Below the pieces are notes generated by a model. The model worked only from the letters and a program-made list of their open reading frames with translations. It had not been told where the DNA came from and did not search any database. A DNA stretch of 64,000 nt from Lacinutrix himadriensis (lineage in GTDB: Bacteria; Bacteroidota; Bacteroidia; Flavobacteriales; Flavobacteriaceae). The translations under genes were made by a program, and so were the position numbers. Shown piece after piece: positions 19,672-27,519 of this stretch. Where the stretch lies: the NCBI RefSeq assembly GCF_001418105.1, contig NZ_LIQI01000014.1, forward strand, positions 169,955 to 233,954, given 5' to 3'. Position 1 is the stretch's first letter, and each line of letters begins with the position of its first letter.

Positions 19672-20451
19672 ATGGCAAAAAAGAAAGAAGTAACTGTAGA
19701 AGATCGCTTAAGAGCGTTGTATGATTTACAACTCATAGACTCTCGTATAGACGAAATAAGAAATGTACGTGGAGAACTTCCATTAGAAGTTCGCGATTTA
19801 GAAGATGAAGTTACTGGTTTAAAGACAAGATTAGAAAAGCTTGAATTAAGCTTAGAAGCTACTAATAATGACATTGACTCAAAAAAGAATTTAATTGAAG
19901 AAGCAAAATCTTTAATTAAAAAATATGCTGAGCAACAAAAAAATGTTAGAAATAACAGAGAGTTTAACTCACTGACTAAAGAAGTTGAATTTCAAGAATT
20001 AGAAATTCAATTAGCAGACAAGCACATTAAAGAATTTAAAGCGCAAATAGATCAGAAGAAAATAGTAATTTCTGAAAACAAAGATCGTTTGAAAGCTCGC
20101 CAAACACATTTAAAACACAAACAAGGTGAATTAAATGCCATTTTAGCAGAAACAGAAAAAGAAGAAAAAGCACTTATTAAAAAATCGGATGATTATAAAG
20201 AATCTATCGAAGATCGTTTAGTTGCTGCTTACACTAGAATTAGAGTAAATGTAAAAAACGGTTTAGCTGTTGTGCCAATCGAAAGAGGTGCTGCTGGAGG
20301 TTCTTACTTTACCATTCCACCACAAGTACAAGTAGAAATTGCTAGTCGTAAAAAAATTATTACCGATGAGCATTCTGGACGTATTTTAGTAGATGCTAAT
20401 TTAGCGGAAGAACAAAAAGAAAAAATGGAAAAAATGTTTGCAAAACTATAA
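19672..20451 (+). CDS. Coiled-coil protein of the C4-type zinc-ribbon family, cysteines lost
   Basis: The 259-residue protein is mostly a long coiled coil (about 10-190) followed by a C-terminal segment that aligns with the zf-RING_7 zinc ribbon (PPQVQVEIASRKKIIT, then SGRILV). The ribbon normally uses two CxxC pairs. Here their positions read AAGGS and DEHSG, so no zinc-binding cysteine remains. The homologues are of unknown function and often sit beside the Nif3-like gene, as here. The fold may be kept without metal. A terminator follows. Confidence 0.85.
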   Translation: MAKKKEVTVEDRLRALYDLQLIDSRIDEIRNVRGELPLEVRDLEDEVTGLKTRLEKLELSLEATNNDIDSKKNLIEEAKSLIKKYAEQQKNVRNNREFNSLTKEVEFQELEIQLADKHIKEFKAQIDQKKIVISENKDRLKARQTHLKHKQGELNAILAETEKEEKALIKKSDDYKESIEDRLVAAYTRIRVNVKNGLAVVPIERGAAGGSYFTIPPQVQVEIASRKKIITDEHSGRILVDANLAEEQKEKMEKMFAKL

Positions 20452-20471
20452 TCCATTTTTAAATTATATTT

Positions 20472-20505
20472 AAAAGCCTTTACTTTTGTAAGGGCTTTTT
20501 TTATG
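20472..20505 (+). terminator. Intrinsic terminator
   Basis: AAAAGCCTTTAC pairs with GTAAGGGCTTTT around a TTTT loop (one G-U pair), then a T run. It ends the Nif3-like/coiled-coil operon. Confidence 0.85.
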
Positions 20506-20561
20506 CTTTTTTTTTTAAGGAACAACACTTGTTTCCGACTGAACCCAAAAACCTATACGTT

Positions 20562-21227
20562 ATGAAACTGCACAAGACCTTTTTATTATCCTTCTTACTT
20601 ATAACTTTATTCAGCTGTAAAAACACAGCACAAGTTAATGAAGATCAACAAACTGTAATTAACGCAGAACCTATAGAAGTTGCATTAGAAAACGGAAAAG
20701 CGAAAGCATACTTTGCTAGTGGTTGTTTTTGGTGCGTAGAAGCTGTTTTTGAAAGCGTAAAAGGTGTAGAGGAATCTATTTCGGGATATGCTGGCGGACA
20801 TACTAAAAACCCGACCTACGAGGCTAGCAACACAGGAAGAACAGGTCATGCAGAAGCTGTAGAGATCATTTACAATCCAGAAGTAGTATCTTTTAGCACT
20901 TTAGTAGATGTGTATTTTGCATCACAAGACCCAACACAAGTAAATGGTCAAGGTCCGGATAGAGGAAGTCAATATCGTTCTATAATTTTTTATCAAAACG
21001 AAGTGCAAAAAGAAATCATCTTAAAGAAAAAAGAAGCATTAGCTAAAAAATTAGGTAAAACTATTGCAGCAGAAGTATATCCTTTTCAAAAATTTTGGAT
21101 TGCCGAAGACTACCATCAAAACTACGAAAGACTACATCCAGAAAACAGATATATTCAAGGTGTTTCTATACCAAGATTAAGACGTTTTCAATCTTTAATG
21201 CCCGAAATATTAAAAGATAAGCATTAG
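20562..21227 (+). CDS. msrA: Peptide methionine sulfoxide reductase MsrA, lipoprotein form
   Basis: MsrA reduces methionine-S-sulfoxide in proteins. The 221-residue protein carries the active-site motif SGCFWCVEAVFE (about residues 54-65), YAGGHTKNPTYE and the EDYHQNY region. An N-terminal lipobox-like signal (LLITLFSCKN) suggests export and lipid anchoring in the envelope, where it would repair oxidised periplasmic proteins. The ATG at 20562 is chosen over a TTG at 20529 because it begins the signal peptide. No msrB is seen next to it. Confidence 0.93.
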   Translation: MKLHKTFLLSFLLITLFSCKNTAQVNEDQQTVINAEPIEVALENGKAKAYFASGCFWCVEAVFESVKGVEESISGYAGGHTKNPTYEASNTGRTGHAEAVEIIYNPEVVSFSTLVDVYFASQDPTQVNGQGPDRGSQYRSIIFYQNEVQKEIILKKKEALAKKLGKTIAAEVYPFQKFWIAEDYHQNYERLHPENRYIQGVSIPRLRRFQSLMPEILKDKH

Positions 21228-21384
21228 ACTTTTTTAAGCTGATTAAACCCATTGCATACAATCTTAAAAAAAAAATCTTTACGGGATAACATCAGCACAA
21301 AAACCACTATATCCCGACTTATTTACGAAATAGGTTTCATAAGAGTGATGATATAATATGTTAGCAATAATTAAGACCTACACG

Positions 21385-22080
21385 ATGAAAAACATACTCC
21401 TTCTTTTATTTTTAATTCCAGTTTTGGGTTTTAGTCAAAATTTCGAGGGAACACTTGTGTATGAAAATGACATTAAGATTGCTGAAAAATTTTCCAAACA
21501 GTTAGGAATGACAAAAGAAAAGATGATGGAAAGCGGCAAATTCTTAGAGGAAACTCTGATTACCTATAAAAATGGAAACTATTTGAGCAAACCGAATAAA
21601 GGAAAAATTAAAGTTGTTTACTTATCAGATAGGAATGAGATTTTAACAATAGACAAAAAATCGGAATTAGTTCCAGCAATTAAAGCTGAAATAGATTTAG
21701 AAACGGAACTGAAAGAAAAAAGCCCTAAAATTACAGTAGAACAAACAGATGAAATTATCCTGAACACAAAATGCTCTAAAGTAATTGTGGTATGGGAAAC
21801 AGGTACTTATGAGTATTTTTTCAATTCAGATTATTTAAAAATGGATTCGACTTTATACAATAACCATAAATACGATATGTGGTCGGAATATTTAAAATTA
21901 TCGAATTCATTACCATTAAAAATAGTGAAAAGAATGTACGGAATGATGACAATTACTATGACTCTTAAAGAAATAAAAAAGCATTCCGTAAATGACAAAG
22001 TGTTTAAACTTCCTAAATTAGAATTAAGCAAAGAATTTGTGTTCTCTAAAGGGAATCAAGTTTATTATGTAAAAAAATAA
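21385..22080 (+). CDS. Secreted protein, function unknown (DUF4412/GLPGLI-like in style)
   Basis: The 231-residue protein has a clear signal peptide (MKNILLLLFLIPVLGFSQN). It continues with a beta-rich pattern starting NFEGTLVYENDI, where early residues resemble DUF4412/GLPGLI-type envelope proteins; the assignment is weak. I do not recognise a catalytic motif. The ATG at 21385 is preferred over 21358, since it opens on the signal sequence. The gene stands alone, with no clear promoter, and is followed directly by the structured element at 22085-22218, as gene 40707 is by its copy. Confidence 0.7.
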   Translation: MKNILLLLFLIPVLGFSQNFEGTLVYENDIKIAEKFSKQLGMTKEKMMESGKFLEETLITYKNGNYLSKPNKGKIKVVYLSDRNEILTIDKKSELVPAIKAEIDLETELKEKSPKITVEQTDEIILNTKCSKVIVVWETGTYEYFFNSDYLKMDSTLYNNHKYDMWSEYLKLSNSLPLKIVKRMYGMMTITMTLKEIKKHSVNDKVFKLPKLELSKEFVFSKGNQVYYVKK

Positions 22081-22084
22081 CTAT

Positions 22085-22218
22085 TGCCAACAACGTTTAT
22101 AATTAATGGCTAGTCCTCGCCTACTTACGAAAACCCTTGCGGATTTTCTATTCGATTTTTATTTGCTAAATTAGTTACTTAAATACGTCACTAATCATAC
22201 AGAAAATAGGTTGTAACC
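22085..22218 (+). repeat. Structured intergenic element, copy A (cassette-junction-like)
   Basis: This 134-nt element lies between two orphan secreted-protein genes and aligns along its whole length with 41093-41229. Conserved blocks include TTACGAA, TTTTTATTT, CTAAATTA and TTACTTA. A hairpin at 22129-22148 (GAAAACCC paired with GGATTTTC, one mismatch) changes sequence in the other copy while staying paired. The right end reads GGTTGTAACC, the reverse complement of which matches the left end of copy B (GTTACAAC). Confidence 0.75.
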
Positions 22219-22223
22219 AATAT

Positions 22224-22961
22224 ATGAAAAAGATACTCGCAGGAATTACATGCCTTTTACTTCTAACACAATGTTCTCCAAAAAACACAGAATACAAATC
22301 AACTTTAGAATTAAATCAACTATTAATTTCACATAGTATTTCTCTTTGGAAAGACGGACTTAAATCTAAAGATAGTTTTACTTCCGGACGCATACACCAG
22401 TTCAATAAAGATATGTCTTTCTTCTACCAAGAGGACTATTCAGGAAACACTAAACAATGGAATCCGTTTTACTACAATACGCTAAGTCCGTATCATTATG
22501 GCAATGGAAAGAGTAATACAAACGTGCTTAAGTATATTTTAGAAAAAAATCAGATTGCAATTTTAGACAGTCTTACTTTTAATAAGAAACTAAGCTTTGA
22601 AAGTAATAATTCAAAATTAATGTCCTCGAATATCACCATTACGATGTATAAAACGGAATATAATAATTCCGACACTTGGTTTGTTGGCAAAATAGATCAT
22701 GAGGAATTTTATAAAGATCCAAAAGAATTTTCGATACCCATTTTTAGTTATAAATACACCATCAAAAACAATCGCATTTTATCTTATATAACGAGTAATA
22801 TCCATTTTAAAATGGACGAAAAAGAAAATAATTTTATAATTAAATTAAACGAAATAGATGTTATTAATGACAAAGTTAAATATGAAGATTTCACTAAAAA
22901 ATTTCTTCACCTCTATACTGATAATTTAAAAAAAGAAGATCTAAATATTTCTTATGAATAA
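22224..22961 (+). CDS. Lipoprotein, function unknown
   Basis: The 245-residue protein begins with a lipoprotein signal (MKKILAGITCLLLLTQCSPKN; lipobox cysteine at residue 17). No known domain is recognised in the rest, which is rich in Asn, Lys and Tyr. It begins five bases after structured element A and has no neighbour on the same strand that suggests a role. It may be a gene carried with the element, an inference from context only. Confidence 0.65.
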   Translation: MKKILAGITCLLLLTQCSPKNTEYKSTLELNQLLISHSISLWKDGLKSKDSFTSGRIHQFNKDMSFFYQEDYSGNTKQWNPFYYNTLSPYHYGNGKSNTNVLKYILEKNQIAILDSLTFNKKLSFESNNSKLMSSNITITMYKTEYNNSDTWFVGKIDHEEFYKDPKEFSIPIFSYKYTIKNNRILSYITSNIHFKMDEKENNFIIKLNEIDVINDKVKYEDFTKKFLHLYTDNLKKEDLNISYE

Positions 22962-23172
22962 AAACTAGTTACAAAAGCGCATAAAAGAACAACGAACTAA
23001 AGCTTCCTTGTAAAAACCCTCGCTTACTCCCTACTTTCCAACCAACAAGCAATAGTTTTCAAAAAAGTAGATTCTATAGATTTCTAATAATCTAAAATGG
23101 AAATAAACACAATCTAAAAACAAGTAATTCGTCTTCCAGAAGGCTCATTGGAACGAAAAGGAGCACTTTTAA
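22962..23172. other. Intergenic stretch without recognised gene
   Basis: About 210 bases between the lipoprotein gene and the convergent HxlR gene. It begins with CTAGTTACAAAAGCG, which resembles the left end of the 41093 element, but the rest does not align. No ORF, RNA or clear terminator is seen. Confidence 0.4.
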
Positions 23173-23484
23173 TTAATTCGAACAATCTTTCAAACCCCAT
23201 TGATCCAAACTTCTTAAAATATCCTCAAGAGATTTCCCTCGAGTTGTTAATCTGTATTCTACTTTAGGAGGAACTACAGGATAAACTTTTCTAGAAATAA
23301 GCCCGTCTTTTTCTAAATCTCTTACGGTTTGTGTAAACATTTTATTTGAAATGCCTGGGATTTTCTTTTGTAACATTCCAGAACGCAAACTACCTTCCAA
23401 TAAATGGAATAGAATTAAAGGTTTCCATTTGGTACCTATTAAATTCATGGTGTAATTTAATGGACAACTATTATCTTTATTCAA
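23173..23484 (-). CDS. HxlR-family winged-helix transcriptional regulator
   Basis: The protein of about 103 residues has the HxlR pattern: CPLNYTMNLIGTKWKPLILFHLLEG, then KKIPGISNKMFTQTVRDLEKDGLISRKVYPVVPPKVEYRLTTRG. The N-terminal cysteine (residue 7) lies where redox- or aldehyde-sensing HxlR members carry their sensor Cys. The only usable in-frame start is a TTG at 23484; ATG at 23448 would delete the conserved CPLNYT. It is divergent from a VOC-family gene, and a palindrome in the shared gap is the likely operator. Confidence 0.88.
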   Translation of the reverse strand: MNKDNSCPLNYTMNLIGTKWKPLILFHLLEGSLRSGMLQKKIPGISNKMFTQTVRDLEKDGLISRKVYPVVPPKVEYRLTTRGKSLEDILRSLDQWGLKDCSN

Positions 23485-23556
23485 AATTACGCTATTATAT
23501 TACTGATTATCATTATTTTACTCGTTTGGGTAACTATACCACTTTTAAGTAAGTTA

Positions 23557-23587
23557 TTGCCAATTAGGCAAATATAGATTAATTTTG
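23557..23587 (+). promoter_or_regulatory. VOC gene promoter with embedded palindromic operator
   Basis: A perfect palindrome TTGCCAATTAGGCAA (23557-23571; 5-bp arms, 5-base centre) contains the -33 TTG. The -7 box TAATTTTG lies at 23580-23587 with a 20-base spacer, the usual Bacteroidota spacing. Binding of the divergent HxlR regulator here would block the VOC gene; that link is inferred. A second small palindrome, ACTTTTAAGT, lies at 23541-23550. Confidence 0.6.
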
Positions 23588-23605
23588 CAATCTAAAACAG
23601 AACTT

Positions 23606-24118
23606 ATGACAACTAATAAAAATTATCCAAAATCATTTTCGCATATCGGAATAACAGTTCCAAACATAAACGAAGCAGTAAAATTCTATTCAGAAGTAAT
23701 GGGTTGGTATGTAATTATGGAGCCTTCAAAAGTGAAAAAAGAAAAAGAAACTGCTATTGGCCAAATGTGTATTGATGTTTTTGGAAATGATTGGACGGAA
23801 TTTGAAATTGCTCATTTAGCTACTTCCGACGGAATTGGAATAGAATTATTTTCTTTTCCGAATGGTATTAAAGAAGCTCCTGAATTTAACCCTTTCAATA
23901 CTGGTCTATTTCATTTTTGCGTTCAAGATCCAAATATTGAAGAACTTATCGCTAAAATTTTGGACTATGGAGGAAAGCAAAGAATGCCAATTAGAGAATA
24001 CTATCCAAAGGACAAACCTTTCAAAATGTGTTATGTTGAAGATCCATTTGGAATTGTATTTGAAATCTATACGCATAGCTATGAGCTTACCTATTCTTCA
24101 GGTGCTTATTCTAAATAA
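23606..24118 (+). CDS. VOC-family (glyoxalase/dioxygenase-fold) protein
   Basis: The 170-residue protein has the vicinal-oxygen-chelate pattern: FSHIGITVPNINEAVKFYSEVMGW at the N-terminus, then GIGIELFSFP, GLFHFCVQDPNIEELIAKI and DPFGIVFEIYTHSYE. His and Glu in these motifs are the usual metal ligands. The reaction is not identifiable; a glyoxalase- or aldehyde-handling role would fit control by the divergent HxlR gene. The TTG at 23585 lies inside the -7 box, so the ATG at 23606 is chosen. Confidence 0.88.
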   Translation: MTTNKNYPKSFSHIGITVPNINEAVKFYSEVMGWYVIMEPSKVKKEKETAIGQMCIDVFGNDWTEFEIAHLATSDGIGIELFSFPNGIKEAPEFNPFNTGLFHFCVQDPNIEELIAKILDYGGKQRMPIREYYPKDKPFKMCYVEDPFGIVFEIYTHSYELTYSSGAYSK

Positions 24119-24164
24119 AAGATAGGCTGGATATGACAATTATCATATTTCAGTTTAAAAACCA

Positions 24165-24180
24165 ATCGTACATTTACGAT
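24165..24180 (+). promoter_or_regulatory. ArsR-type operator, site 1
   Basis: A perfect inverted repeat, ATCGTA-CATT-TACGAT, ends eight bases before the arsR-family ATG at 24188. Position and symmetry fit autorepression by a dimeric ArsR/SmtB protein. Confidence 0.65.
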
Positions 24181-24187
24181 AGAGAAT

Positions 24188-24493
24188 ATGAAAAGAAGTT
24201 TAGAACATATAGAGTACAAGGAAGACACCGAGTCTTTGGCTAAATTTGCAAAAGCGCTAGGACATCCTACTCGCATTGTCATTCTAAAATATCTTGAAAA
24301 TCAATCCTGCTGTTTTACGGGAGATTTGGTAGATGTATTACCCATTTCTCAATCCACAGTTTCCCAGCATTTAAAAGAATTAAAAAACGCAGGTTTAATT
24401 CAAGGGGAATTGAAACCACCAAAAATAAAGTATTGTATTCATCCTGAAAACTGGAAAATTGCAAAAACTTTATTTCAACAATTTTTTGATTGA
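24188..24493 (+). CDS. ArsR/SmtB-family metalloregulator
   Basis: The 101-residue winged-helix repressor has KFAKALGHPTRIVILKYLE, then a Cys-Cys pair in NQSCCFTGDLVDVLP (residues 39-40), and the recognition helix ISQSTVSQHLKELKNAGLI. The cysteines lie just before the DNA-reading helix, where ArsR proteins can bind arsenite or soft metals. Perfect and imperfect copies of the same inverted repeat lie before this gene and before the thioredoxin gene, so it probably controls both. Confidence 0.9.
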   Translation: MKRSLEHIEYKEDTESLAKFAKALGHPTRIVILKYLENQSCCFTGDLVDVLPISQSTVSQHLKELKNAGLIQGELKPPKIKYCIHPENWKIAKTLFQQFFD

Positions 24494-24510
24494 TATTTTT
24501 TTATAATCAC

Positions 24511-24526
24511 ATCGCTTATTGCCGAT
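24511..24526 (+). promoter_or_regulatory. ArsR-type operator, site 2
   Basis: ATCGCTTATTGCCGAT has the same 16-base length and ATCG-n8-CGAT ends as site 1, and both are followed by AGA. It ends 17 bases before the thioredoxin-like ATG, suggesting shared control of the downstream genes. Confidence 0.5.
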
Positions 24527-24543
24527 AGACAAATACAAATATT

Positions 24544-24780
24544 ATGAGCAAAGTAATTAAAATTTTAGGGACAGGTTGCCCAAAATGCCAATCCATGACA
24601 GCTGTTGTTAAGGATGTCGTTGCTGCAAACAACATAGATGCAACCATTGAAAAAGTAGAAGACATCATGGAAATCATGAAATTCAATATCATGACAACAC
24701 CTGCTTTAGTAATAGATAATGTGATTAAAATAAAAGGCAGAGTACCTTCTAAAGAGGAAGTATTGGCACTTTTAAACTAA
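24544..24780 (+). CDS. Small thioredoxin-fold protein (MTH895/TM0996-like)
   Basis: The 78-residue protein carries a CPKC redox motif at residues 12-15 (GTGCPKCQ) and the cis-proline segment TTPALVIDN. It is of the minimal thioredoxin/glutaredoxin-like type often found next to ArsR regulators and YraQ-type permeases. It probably hands electrons or metal-bound thiols to the permease system. It lies 12 bases before the OsmC-like gene in the same operon. Confidence 0.9.
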   Translation: MSKVIKILGTGCPKCQSMTAVVKDVVAANNIDATIEKVEDIMEIMKFNIMTTPALVIDNVIKIKGRVPSKEEVLALLN

Positions 24781-24792
24781 TTCAATCCAACT

Positions 24793-25200
24793 ATGAATTA
24801 TCATATCCAGGCTTCATCCATTGTAAAGCAAGATGCTACTCTTCATATAAAGCAATCGAATATAGATTTTGGAACCACTTCAAAAACTGCCGAATCCTTG
24901 CCAAATCCTGCCGAATTATTCTTGGGTTCTTTTGCTTCCTGCATATTGAAAAATGTAGAACGTTTTTCAACGATGATGAAATTCACCTATTCCAAAGCTG
25001 CAATAGAAGTAAATGCTACTCGTCTTGAAAATCCGCCAAGGATGGAAAACATCCTGTATAATTTGACCATTTATAGCAACGATAAAAAACTCAATAAAGA
25101 ATTACTTAAAAAGAATATTGAAAAGTTTGGTACAATCTATAATACGGTAAAATTGTCTTGCACCATTTCAGGGACCATTAGCACGATTGAAAATGTTTGA
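24793..25200 (+). CDS. OsmC/Ohr-family protein
   Basis: The 135-residue protein shows the OsmC layout with two cysteines, one in GSFASCILKNVERF (about residue 50) and one in VKLSCTISGTI (about 122), which form the peroxidatic pair in the family. OsmC/Ohr proteins reduce organic hydroperoxides. Here it sits between a thioredoxin and a permease in an ArsR operon, so it may protect against metal-induced oxidants. Its stop overlaps the permease start. Confidence 0.82.
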   Translation: MNYHIQASSIVKQDATLHIKQSNIDFGTTSKTAESLPNPAELFLGSFASCILKNVERFSTMMKFTYSKAAIEVNATRLENPPRMENILYNLTIYSNDKKLNKELLKKNIEKFGTIYNTVKLSCTISGTISTIENV

Positions 25201-26167
25201 TTGGTTACAGCATATTGCCGATTGGTTAATCTATTCCGTTTTTGGGATTGCTGCGGAAACTAAATTGGGTACATCCCTGAATTTCTTTGTGTATGATACA
25301 CTTAAAATCCTCATACTTCTATTTTTTATTGTGTTTTTAATGGGAATTGTAAATGCATATTTCCCTATTGAAAAACTCAAAAATTATTTAAATAAAAAGA
25401 AACTTTACGGATTAGAATATTTTTTCTCCGCTGTTTTTGGTGCGGTAACCCCTTTTTGTTCGTGCTCTTCCGTTCCCTTATTTATTGGTTTTGTTCAAGG
25501 AGGAATTCCGCTAGGGGTAACTTTTTCTTTTTTAATCACTTCCCCTTTAGTAAATGAAGTTGCTATTGCAATGTTTCTTGGAATGTTTGGTGTAAAAGCT
25601 ACGCTAATTTATGCTGTTTCAGGTATTTTATTAGGAACTATTGGTGGATGGCTACTTGGCAAACTCAATTTGGAACCTTTACTTTCCGATTGGGTAAAAA
25701 AGATTCTAGATAATAAAATGAAACAAGCAGAATATGAAGAAGAAAAACAAACTTTCAGCCAACGCTTACCAGAAATCACTCGTGGTGCTTGGGACATTGT
25801 AAGAGGTGTTCTTCTTTATGTGATTATAGGTATTGCCATTGGCGCAGCTATGCATGGCTATGTTCCAGAAAACTTTTTTAATCAATATCTTGGTGGTGGC
25901 GAATGGTGGACTGTTCCGCTTGCAGTAATTCTTGCTGTACCTATGTATGCTAATGCCGCGGGAATTGTTCCTGTTATTGAAGTATTTGTTGCAAAAGGAG
26001 TCCCGCTAGGTACTGCCATTGCCTTTATGATGGCAACCGTAGGCTTATCCATTCCCGAAGCTACCTTGCTAAAAAAAGTAATGTCATTACGATTAATCGC
26101 TATCTTTTTTGGAGTCATTACAATCGCTATTATCTTTTCAGGATTTCTATTTAATATGATTTTATAA
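25193..26167 (+). CDS. YraQ/DUF318-type permease (SO_0444-like metal efflux family)
   Basis: The 324-residue integral membrane protein has about eight hydrophobic segments and the family signature TPFCSCSSVPLFIGFV (about residues 87-102), repeated in structure by NAAGIVPVIEVF and MATVGLSIPEATLL. Members next to ArsR and small thioredoxin genes are thought to export thiol-reactive metals or arsenicals; the ion is not determined here. A large cytoplasmic loop lies near 165-200. The ATG at 25193 overlaps the OsmC stop by eight bases and is preferred to a TTG at 25187. Confidence 0.88.
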   Translation: MFDWLQHIADWLIYSVFGIAAETKLGTSLNFFVYDTLKILILLFFIVFLMGIVNAYFPIEKLKNYLNKKKLYGLEYFFSAVFGAVTPFCSCSSVPLFIGFVQGGIPLGVTFSFLITSPLVNEVAIAMFLGMFGVKATLIYAVSGILLGTIGGWLLGKLNLEPLLSDWVKKILDNKMKQAEYEEEKQTFSQRLPEITRGAWDIVRGVLLYVIIGIAIGAAMHGYVPENFFNQYLGGGEWWTVPLAVILAVPMYANAAGIVPVIEVFVAKGVPLGTAIAFMMATVGLSIPEATLLKKVMSLRLIAIFFGVITIAIIFSGFLFNMIL

Positions 26168-26217
26168 AACGAAAAAAAAAGGTAGACATTAGTCGGACTG
26201 AAGAAAATCATTGCTAA

Positions 26218-26424
26218 GAAAACAAGATAGCAAGACGCGTAAACGGAATACTAAAAGAAGAATTTTATCTCGATCAAACCTTTGAAAATAAAGCACACGC
26301 AAAGAGAGCTGCAAAAAGTGCTATTATTTTATACAATGAAGGAAGATTACATTTATCTTTAGACTATAAAACATCAAATATGGTATATCTGCCCGTTCGG
26401 CAGGTGGGCAAATTATCAGCGTAA
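26218..26424 (+). pseudogene. IS3-family transposase remnant (C-terminal end of OrfB)
   Basis: In one frame the sequence reads RVNGILKEEFYLD, then AKRAAKSAIILYNEGRLHLS and LDYKTSNMVY, the typical end of an IS3 OrfB integrase. Only about 55 of roughly 280 residues remain; the two catalytic aspartates and the catalytic glutamate just before RVNG are gone. A hairpin, TGCCCGTTCGGCAGGTGGGCA-like (26390-26410), interrupts the end of the frame. No terminal inverted repeats were found. This fills most of the 355-base gap before the deacetylase gene. Confidence 0.75.
26390..26410. repeat. REP-like hairpin inserted in the IS3 remnant
   Basis: CTGCC pairs with GGCAG and TGCCC with GGGCA in an overlapping GC-rich palindrome, unlike the AT-rich surroundings. 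A related GC palindrome lies at 34856-34875. Confidence 0.5.
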
Positions 26425-26522
26425 AATCAATTATAACCTGTAACCGTATTTCAGGACTAGACATAAAAACCCAGTTTCAAACAAAAATCAACAAAGCACA
26501 AATTCATAGATGAATCCTTATT

Positions 26523-27515
26523 ATGATAACTACATTACATAAAAAAATAAGTTACCATGTTCGTAGAATAGGCATTGATGTTATCTCTCGATTTTTAGGA
26601 AACAACTGGCTATTGCGTGATCGACCTGGAAAATGTATTTTACTATATCATGGTATCGATTATGTAGGACAGACCGATATCAATGGACGTTTCATTTCGG
26701 CACAGCTCTTTGAGAAGCAATTAGATTTTTTACAAACACACTATAACCTTGTTTCGTTATCTGATTTGTTATCCAATAAAACCGACCAAAACCGAATGAA
26801 TATTGCCATTGTGTTTGATGATGGATATAGAAACAATTTACAACTTGCATTACCCATACTAGAAAAAAAGCAAATACACGGAACATTTTTTGTTACAGCA
26901 ATTAACGACACCCAACAACCAATGCTCTGGGCAGACTATTTAGATCTCGCATCTAACTTAAACACTGGAAATATAGTTGTAGCAGGTGTTACTTATAATA
27001 AGAAAAATGGAACTTATCAAAACCCAGATGGTGTAAGCTTAAAAAACATGTGTAAAACACATAATTGGGCTTTTAAAAAGCAGGTCTATTCTGCTTTTCC
27101 GATAATAAAAGATTTTATTAACGAAGAAAAATGGGAGATTTATTGGAAAAATTTATCTGATGAAGAAATCATTAAACTCGATAAATCAGATTATGCATCT
27201 GTAGAATTACATGGCTATTATCATGAAAATCTTGGGGTTTGCACTCATGAAGAAGCTATTAAATTAATTAGTAAGTCTAAAACATATTTAGAAAATTTAC
27301 TGGAACGCGAAATTAAAAACATTGCATATCCAGATGGATCATATACTAGAGAACTAGTTCAATATTGTTCCGAAATAGGTTTAAAAAATCAATATGCAGT
27401 AGACTATCTATTCCCTGAAGATGTTAACGATTCTAGAATACATTCCAGACTTACCCTTAACCCTTTCACCAATTTATCACATCAAGCTTGGGCTATATTG
27501 AATAATAAATATTAA
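26523..27515 (+). CDS. Polysaccharide deacetylase (NodB-like) family protein
   Basis: The 330-residue protein carries NodB landmarks: the catalytic/metal pair in IAIVFDDGYRNN (about residues 97-108), GTFFVTA, a H-x3-H metal site in VELHGYYHENLG, and AYPDGSYT. Family enzymes (CE4) remove N- or O-acetyl groups from glycans. No signal peptide is evident, so it may act on cytoplasmic or lipid-linked sugars. Five bases separate it from the acetyltransferase-like gene, suggesting a two-gene glycan-modifying unit. Confidence 0.88.
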   Translation: MITTLHKKISYHVRRIGIDVISRFLGNNWLLRDRPGKCILLYHGIDYVGQTDINGRFISAQLFEKQLDFLQTHYNLVSLSDLLSNKTDQNRMNIAIVFDDGYRNNLQLALPILEKKQIHGTFFVTAINDTQQPMLWADYLDLASNLNTGNIVVAGVTYNKKNGTYQNPDGVSLKNMCKTHNWAFKKQVYSAFPIIKDFINEEKWEIYWKNLSDEEIIKLDKSDYASVELHGYYHENLGVCTHEEAIKLISKSKTYLENLLEREIKNIAYPDGSYTRELVQYCSEIGLKNQYAVDYLFPEDVNDSRIHSRLTLNPFTNLSHQAWAILNNKY

Positions 27516-27519
27516 GTAA

